Of a stretch of 64,000 bases of DNA, positions 59,561-64,000 are shown piece by piece. Position numbers and translations under genes: made by a program. The stretch's first letter is position 1. Each line of letters begins with the position of its first letter. The stretch is from NCBI RefSeq assembly GCF_022984075.1, contig NZ_JALAAD010000001.1, positions 1,034,455 through 1,098,454 of the forward strand. The letters are read 5' to 3'. Below the pieces are notes generated by a model, which had not been told where the DNA came from, did no database searches, and worked only from the letters and a program-made list of their open reading frames with translations. This stretch comes from Synechococcus sp. C9. Lineage in GTDB: Bacteria; Cyanobacteriota; Cyanobacteriia; Gloeomargaritales; Gloeomargaritaceae.

Positions 59561-60300
59561 TTGCGGTTGCCAGTTACACCCACCCGATTCCCCCGCCGAC
59601 GGAACCTTTGCAGTACCGGGCGATTGGGGTATTGCGGGGTCGTTATGAACCTTCCCAGGAGCAGTTCACAAAGGGCATTTTGACCACCCACGACGGGGTG
59701 CAGGTGGATGCGGTACTCCTGGGGCGGTTGATGACCTTGGTGAAAAAAAAGCTCGACCTGTCCCAGGAACACCTCTGGGTGGTTTATCCCCGCACCCGCA
59801 ACAAACCCCGCACTAAACCCGGAGAACCGGTGCCGGACACGCCCTTTTTGCCCTTGCACGTGCAGATGATGGGGGTGTGGGAACCGGGGGAACTGCACCC
59901 GGAGGAGGAGGACTTGGTCGCCGGGGACATTCGGGTCGAGGAAGATTATTTCTCCGTGCGGGGGGAGGTGGTGCGCCAAAATCATCGGGCAGAGGTGGTC
60001 ACGGTACGGATTCGGCGGGCGCCCATGAATTTAACGGGAACGGCGGAAACCTTTAAGCTGGAACTGAAGGGCACGCTGCCCCAACCGGGGAAGGGAATGT
60101 TTTGGGATTTGCAGGTGCAACGCCAGGGCACCGACCTCCTGATCCGGCAAGCCCATCAGGTGGCGGCGATTTTGCCCAACAAACCAGCGGCTCGCCGTCC
60201 TGGCCCTGGTGCCCGCCCTTCCCGACCGCCAACGACCGGGGGGGGTGGTCGTCCCGTGCCCCGTCCCAAACCCGCACCCCCTAGTGCTGGAACCTCCTAA
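59557..60300 (+). CDS. Conserved hypothetical, proline-rich C-terminus
   Basis: 247 residues from the ATG at 59557, overlapping the epsilon gene stop (ATGA). The N-terminal domain (about 10-200; LQYRAIGVLRGRYEPSQEQF, THDGVQVDAVLLGRLMTLVK, HLWVVYPRTRNKPRTKPGEP) is globular without a motif I can name. The last 50 residues are Pro/Arg/Gly-rich and likely disordered (a candidate RNA or protein-binding tail). No signal peptide or membrane helix. Tight coupling to atpC suggests co-expression rather than function in ATP synthase. Confidence 0.7.
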
Positions 60301-60850
60301 ACCCCAACTCCGGGCGCATTTACGGGGACAACGGCAGAGCATTTCACCAGCCCAACATCGGCAATTCAGCCAGCAGGTGATACATCATTTAACCCGCCAT
60401 CCCCGCTGGCGGACAGCAGAACAGGTCTTTGGCTATGTCAGCATCCAAGGCGAACCGGATTTGGACTGTTTGTGGGACGAGGGGGGCAAAATCTGGGGCT
60501 TACCCCGCCGTTATGGGCAGACCTTGCGCTGGCATCGCTGGCAGACAGGTACCGCTTTAATCGCAGGCACAATCCCGGAACCGAACCCGGATGCCCCCCT
60601 ACTCACACCCCAACCGGGGGATTTACTGCTCATCCCGGCGTTAGCCTACGACCGGCAGGGCTATCGTTTGGGGTATGGGGGCGGTTATTTCGACCGGCTG
60701 TTGGCGCAACCGGAGTGGCAGGGGGTGTACCGGGTGGGCATTATTTTCCAGGCATTTCTCCTGCCCCTGTTGCCCCGTGACCCTTGGGATCAGGCGGTGC
60801 AGGCGGTGTGTACCGAGCAGGGTTGGTGGGAGATAAGCCCGCCTGGGTAA
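60284..60850 (+). CDS. 5-formyltetrahydrofolate cyclo-ligase family
   Basis: 188 residues from a GTG at 60284, which overlaps the upstream gene's end; longer in-frame starts would read a Pro-rich stretch unlike the family. Seen: KPQLRAHLRGQRQSISPAQH, VFGYVSIQGEPDL, DLLLIPALAYDRQGYRLGYG and GGYFDRLLAQPEW, the ATP and folate-binding glycine loop. It returns 5-formyl-THF to methenyl-THF. Its last 110 nt overlap the 3' end of the opposite-strand MTHFR gene. Confidence 0.88.
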   Translation: MLEPPKPQLRAHLRGQRQSISPAQHRQFSQQVIHHLTRHPRWRTAEQVFGYVSIQGEPDLDCLWDEGGKIWGLPRRYGQTLRWHRWQTGTALIAGTIPEPNPDAPLLTPQPGDLLLIPALAYDRQGYRLGYGGGYFDRLLAQPEWQGVYRVGIIFQAFLLPLLPRDPWDQAVQAVCTEQGWWEISPPG

Positions 60851-61715
60851 GAATTTCCGGGATCAAATCCTCCCGTTTGACCGCCATCAGATGCACCCCT
60901 TGGCAGAGTTGTCGCGCCCATTGCACCTGCTCGCTGGCGATGCGTATCCCTTCTTCTAGGGGATGGACTGCCCGTTCCAAGCGTTGGATCAGGGCTTCGG
61001 GAATCTTCACCCCCGGCACGTTCTTATTAATATAGTGGGCGTTTTTGGCGGATTTGAGCAGAAAAATGCCTGCTAAAATGGGGCGACCACACCCCTGGGC
61101 AATCTGGGTCATGAACTTTTCTAAACGGTCAAAATCCACAATCATTTGACTTTGGAAAAATTGCGCCCCCGCTTGCAGTTTCCGTTCAAAACGCCTTTGT
61201 AATCCCGACCAACTCCCGGATTGGGGGTCAACGGCGGCACCGGGAAATAGATTTAACGCCCCGTCTGGCAAGGGTTGATTTTCGCTGTCCATGCCCTGGT
61301 TGAGTTTTTGGATCACCTGCAACAAGCGCACCGATTCGTAGTCATAAACTGCCTTGGCTTGGGGCTGATCCCCCGCCCGCACCGGGTCGCCGGTCAACGC
61401 CAGAACATTGCGAATGCCCAGGGCGTTGGCACCCATCAAATCCGCTTGTAGGGCGATGCGATTGCGATCCCGACAGGCGACTTGGTAAATCGGTTCTAGG
61501 TGATGCTGTTGTAATAAGCTCGCCGCCGCCAGAGAACTCATACGCAGGACCGCACGACTGCCATCGGTGACGTTGATGCCATGCACCCAGGGGTCTAAAA
61601 GCTGTGCCATGTGGAGCATGGTTGCGGGGTTGCCACCTTTGGGGGGCATGACTTCGGCGGTGATCAGAAATTCCCCCCGTTGAATCCCCTGTTGCAAACG
61701 GCTGAGATGGGTCAT
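60741..61715 (-). CDS. metF: Methylenetetrahydrofolate reductase family protein
   Basis: 324 residues from the ATG at 61715 (GGGGA upstream; another ATG at 61727). A TIM-barrel flavoprotein of the MTHFR family, reducing 5,10-methylene-THF to 5-methyl-THF for methionine synthesis. Seen: GEFLITAEVMPPKGGNPATM with catalytic Glu, HGINVTDGSRAVLRMSSLAA, IRNVLALTGDPVRAGDQPQA and FQSQMIVDFDRLEKFMTQI. The C-terminal 35 residues (NPARYTPPAPPDPKGHGATG) are Pro-rich and lie antisense to the cyclo-ligase gene, so may be a recent extension. Confidence 0.88.
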   Translation of the reverse strand: MTHLSRLQQGIQRGEFLITAEVMPPKGGNPATMLHMAQLLDPWVHGINVTDGSRAVLRMSSLAAASLLQQHHLEPIYQVACRDRNRIALQADLMGANALGIRNVLALTGDPVRAGDQPQAKAVYDYESVRLLQVIQKLNQGMDSENQPLPDGALNLFPGAAVDPQSGSWSGLQRRFERKLQAGAQFFQSQMIVDFDRLEKFMTQIAQGCGRPILAGIFLLKSAKNAHYINKNVPGVKIPEALIQRLERAVHPLEEGIRIASEQVQWARQLCQGVHLMAVKREDLIPEILTQAGLSPTNPARYTPPAPPDPKGHGATGAGEMPGK

Positions 61716-61767
61716 GCAATTCCCCATCCATTGGTTAGGAAATTCATGGGCAAGTTTATAGGCAAAT

Positions 61768-62778
61768 TCATAAAAGCGCCGCCATGCCCATCGCTTTTTG
61801 CACCTGTTCTAAGGTGGTTTGCGCCACCTGATGCGCCCGTTCCCGTCCCTCCCGCAACACTTGATAAAGGTAATCTTTTGCCCCCATTAATTCCTGATAA
61901 CGGGTTTGCAAGGGACGCAGATGCTCAATAATGGCATCGGTTAATTTGGGCTTAAATTCTCCCCAACCCATGTCTTTCACTTCACTAGCCACAGCGGTTT
62001 TTTCCCGTTCCGTAAAAATTTGATAGAGGGTCAGGAGATTATGGCATTCCGGTCGCTCAGGATGGTCAAATTCCAAGCCCTTGATCGGGTCGGTTTTACA
62101 GCGTTTAATTTTTTTCTGAATCAGATCGGGCGGGTCGAGTAAGTTAATCCGGCTCATGTCTGAGGGGTCGGATTTGGACATTTTGCTCGTACCATCGGTC
62201 AAACTCATCACCCGTGCGCCTGCCGTGCCAATCAGGGGTTCCGGCACTTTCAAAATCGGTGTCTCCGGCGTGGCAAATAGATAATTGAACCGCTGGGCAA
62301 TGTCCCGGGTGAGTTCCAAATGCTGTTTTTGATCCTCCCCCACCGGCACCAAATCCGCCTGATACAGCAAAATATCGGCAGCCATCAACACCGGATAATC
62401 CAATAACCCCACCCCCACATCTTCCCCCTGTTTCAGGGCTTTTTCCTTGAATTGAATCATCCGCTCCAACCAATTCAAGGGCGTGATGCAATTTAACAAC
62501 CAAGCCAGTTGGCTGTGGGCAGGCACATGGGATTGGATGAATATCACACTGTACTGGGGGTCGAGTCCGCATGCTAAGTACAAAGCCGCTACAGTGTAGG
62601 AATTTTGTGCCAGTTCTGCGGGCTGGTAGGGCACGGTCATGGCGTGTAAATCCACCACACAGAAATAATTTTCCCGCTCCTTTTGCCCCATCACCCAGTT
62701 GCGGATGGCACCCAGGTAATTGCCGAGATGGAGATTGCCGGTGGGCTGTACCCCCGAAAGCACCCGTGGACGTTGCAT
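61768..62778 (-). CDS. trpS: Tryptophanyl-tRNA synthetase
   Basis: 336 residues, class I. HIGH-like motif TGNLHLGNYLGAI (13-25) and KMSKS in GTSKMSKSDPSDMSRI. LLYQADLVPVGEDQKQHLEL is the Trp-tRNA synthetase signature. Normal length for bacteria. It ends 53 bp before the metF start on the same strand. Confidence 0.97.
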   Translation of the reverse strand: MQRPRVLSGVQPTGNLHLGNYLGAIRNWVMGQKERENYFCVVDLHAMTVPYQPAELAQNSYTVAALYLACGLDPQYSVIFIQSHVPAHSQLAWLLNCITPLNWLERMIQFKEKALKQGEDVGVGLLDYPVLMAADILLYQADLVPVGEDQKQHLELTRDIAQRFNYLFATPETPILKVPEPLIGTAGARVMSLTDGTSKMSKSDPSDMSRINLLDPPDLIQKKIKRCKTDPIKGLEFDHPERPECHNLLTLYQIFTEREKTAVASEVKDMGWGEFKPKLTDAIIEHLRPLQTRYQELMGAKDYLYQVLREGRERAHQVAQTTLEQVQKAMGMAALL

Positions 62779-62887
62779 TCTGTTCTGAAAAAATTAATTA
62801 AGGCTGAAACCTATTGTAAGGGGCGGAGGGATGCCCGGCGGGATTCCGTGCTAAAAAGGGAGGGAAGGGGTCAGCGAGTGGGTCGGG

Positions 62888-63805
62888 GTGGGCAACCGCA
62901 CACACCATTGGTTTCGTTTGGCGGTGCAACTGCGGGGGTCGGTGTTGCCACGAATTGCCCCCCGGATTGTCCTATTCATGGGCTACAGTGCTCTGATTGT
63001 TTTTTCCCGGCAGATGGGTTGGAAATTGCCGATCAGTATTTTGGGGGAATTGACCTCAAATGTGGCTTATAATTTGGTACTCGGTCTTTTACTGGTTTTT
63101 CGCACGAATAATTCCTACGACCGCTACTGGGAAGGGCGCAAAGCCTGGGGACAAATTGTGATTTCCCTGCGCAATTTGGCGCGCACGATGCAGGTGAGTA
63201 TCCCGGTGCAAAATGAACAGGAATGGCAACAGAAAAAAAGGGCATTTCAATTACTCATTGCCTTTCCCATTGCGGTGAAACTCCACCTGCGGGAAAACCC
63301 AGATAATCAAGAATTAACGGATTTCCTGACCCCCGCTGAACGTGCGACCCTTGACCAGGTACCCAATCGCCCCATTTATATCACGCTGTGGTTGCAGGAT
63401 TATTTCCAAAAACAAGTGGCGCACCAACGTTTGGATTCCAACCGTGCCTGGGAATTGGATGATTCAGTGAATCAATTGATTCAGGGTTTAGCTACCTGTG
63501 AACGCATCGTCAGTACCCCCCTGCCGATGGCTTATGTGATTTATTTGAAACAATTAATTTTGGTCTATTGCTTGGCGTTGCCTTGGGGGTTGAAACCGGA
63601 GTTGGGCTGGGCAATGGTTTTGATCGTGGGGGTGGTGGCGTTTATTTTAATGGGCGTGGAAGAATTGGCGCGGGAGATTGAAAACCCCTTTGGTTTGGAT
63701 GTGAATGACTTGCCTTTGGAAGACCTCTGCACCATGATTCGCCGGAGTGTTAATATGATTAGCCAGTTTCAGCCCCCCGTGTTCCCTGCTGCCGATGACC
63801 GCTAA
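62888..63805 (+). CDS. Bestrophin-like anion channel, copy 1
   Basis: 305 residues from a GTG at 62888. Bestrophin (UPF0187) family. Seen: RLAVQLRGSVLPRIAPRIVL, the pore-helix region GELTSNVAYNLVLGLLLVFR, TNNSYDRYWEGRKAWGQIVI and the C-terminal EELAREIENPFGLDVNDLPL (calcium-clasp-like acidic segment). Hydrophobic helices lie at about 21-40, 52-72 and 212-255. Prokaryotic members are cation- or anion-selective; algal ones carry bicarbonate, so a role in carbon supply is possible. The stop overlaps the start of a paralog by 11 nt. Confidence 0.88.
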   Translation: MGNRTHHWFRLAVQLRGSVLPRIAPRIVLFMGYSALIVFSRQMGWKLPISILGELTSNVAYNLVLGLLLVFRTNNSYDRYWEGRKAWGQIVISLRNLARTMQVSIPVQNEQEWQQKKRAFQLLIAFPIAVKLHLRENPDNQELTDFLTPAERATLDQVPNRPIYITLWLQDYFQKQVAHQRLDSNRAWELDDSVNQLIQGLATCERIVSTPLPMAYVIYLKQLILVYCLALPWGLKPELGWAMVLIVGVVAFILMGVEELAREIENPFGLDVNDLPLEDLCTMIRRSVNMISQFQPPVFPAADDR

Positions 63806-64000
63806 ATCCCCGCCCCCGGCGCACATCTGGCTCTGGTTGCGTACCGTGTTGACCCTGCGGGGGTCGTTACTCCCCAACATTTTACCATTAATGGGTGTAT
63901 TTACATTATACAGTGCAGCAATTGTGGAGGCGTGGCAGATGCATTTCCCTTTACCCATCCGTGTCTTTGGGGAATTGACCAACAACGTGGTGTTTAACCT
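63795..64000 (+). CDS. Bestrophin-like channel, copy 2 (partial, cut by window)
   Basis: The first 68 codons are visible from the ATG at 63795. LRTVLTLRGSLLPNILPLMG and PLPIRVFGELTNNVVFN line up with copy 1 (LRGSVLPRIAP and LPISILGELTSNVAYN), so it is a tandem paralog. Its start overlaps the end of copy 1 by 11 nt, suggesting translational coupling and perhaps mixed pentamers. Confidence 0.85.
   Translation, partial: MTAKSPPPAHIWLWLRTVLTLRGSLLPNILPLMGVFTLYSAAIVEAWQMHFPLPIRVFGELTNNVVFN

Overview
This is a chromosomal window from a nitrogen-fixing cyanobacterium. The evidence is cytochrome b6f genes (petC, petA), phosphoribulokinase, two CP12-type regulators, the bicarbonate transporter pair sbtA-sbtB, the ATP synthase beta/epsilon pair in the cyanobacterial two-gene arrangement, minCDE, and a full molybdenum nitrogenase cluster with cyanobacterial accessory genes (hesA, hesB, fdxH, an Asr1405-type protein, a CBS-CP12 protein). 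Pyruvate formate-lyase and AdhE beside nif fit a unicellular mat or thermal-spring cyanobacterium that fixes nitrogen under dark, anoxic conditions (early-branching Synechococcus JA-type or Gloeomargarita-like lineages come to mind, but the species is inference). The genome is compact: many genes overlap by 1 to 4 nt, and four convergent pairs share their stop codons.

Layout. 1-15170: housekeeping and photosynthesis genes: purA (cut by the window edge), an SPFH protein, pcrA/uvrD, prk, a possible 39-codon ORF, a deoxyhypusine-synthase-like gene (homospermidine synthase candidate), a VanX-type dipeptidase, an esterase, a GNAT enzyme, petC-petA, a DUF3370 protein, a GIY-YIG protein, and an SPFH-GYF gene paired with a zinc-ribbon gene. 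15189-17190: an AT-richer accessory patch with a type II restriction-modification pair, the tail of a broken histidine kinase, a 31-bp exact direct repeat and a copy of a dispersed repeat. 17337-19320: an inorganic-carbon block, CP12, sbtA, sbtB and a terminator. 19320-26360: a repeat-rich spacer, then tsaD, speA, an NTF2-like protein, minCDE and a glycosyltransferase.

26419-46843: molybdenum and nitrogen block. On the minus strand, nifB-fdxN-nifS-nifU, nifH-D-K, a Mo-nitrogenase C-terminal-like protein, nifE-N-X, DUF269, DUF683, nifW, hesA, hesB and fdxH are followed by fdxB, CBS-CP12, modA and a fused modBC, with a plus-strand mop gene in between. Divergent from nifB are an Asr1405-type gene, two tiny ORFs, nifV, nifZ and a large HTH protein. 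The 730-bp divergent region carries five copies of the octamer TGAGTACA. 48718-57265: a fermentation operon, pflB, pflA, adhE and an ADP-forming acyl-CoA synthetase fused to a GNAT domain. 57481-64000: tRNA-Ser(CGA), ATP synthase beta and epsilon genes, a conserved hypothetical gene, 5-formyl-THF cyclo-ligase, a convergent methylene-THF reductase, trpS and two tandem bestrophin-like channel genes.

How they fit together: mod and mop supply molybdate, nifB/U/S/E/N/X/V build clusters and cofactor, and nifHDK reduce N2 with electrons from FdxH/FdxB. The pfl-adhE-acs genes could provide ATP and redox balance when photosynthesis is off. Prk, CP12, CBS-CP12 and SbtAB link carbon fixation to redox and energy state. 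The least explained items are the FdxN-type protein that has lost three of eight cluster cysteines, the repeated octamer with an HTH gene nearby, the tiny ORFs before nifV, the complementary cysteine loss in the two CP12-type proteins, and the dispersed intergenic repeat family.
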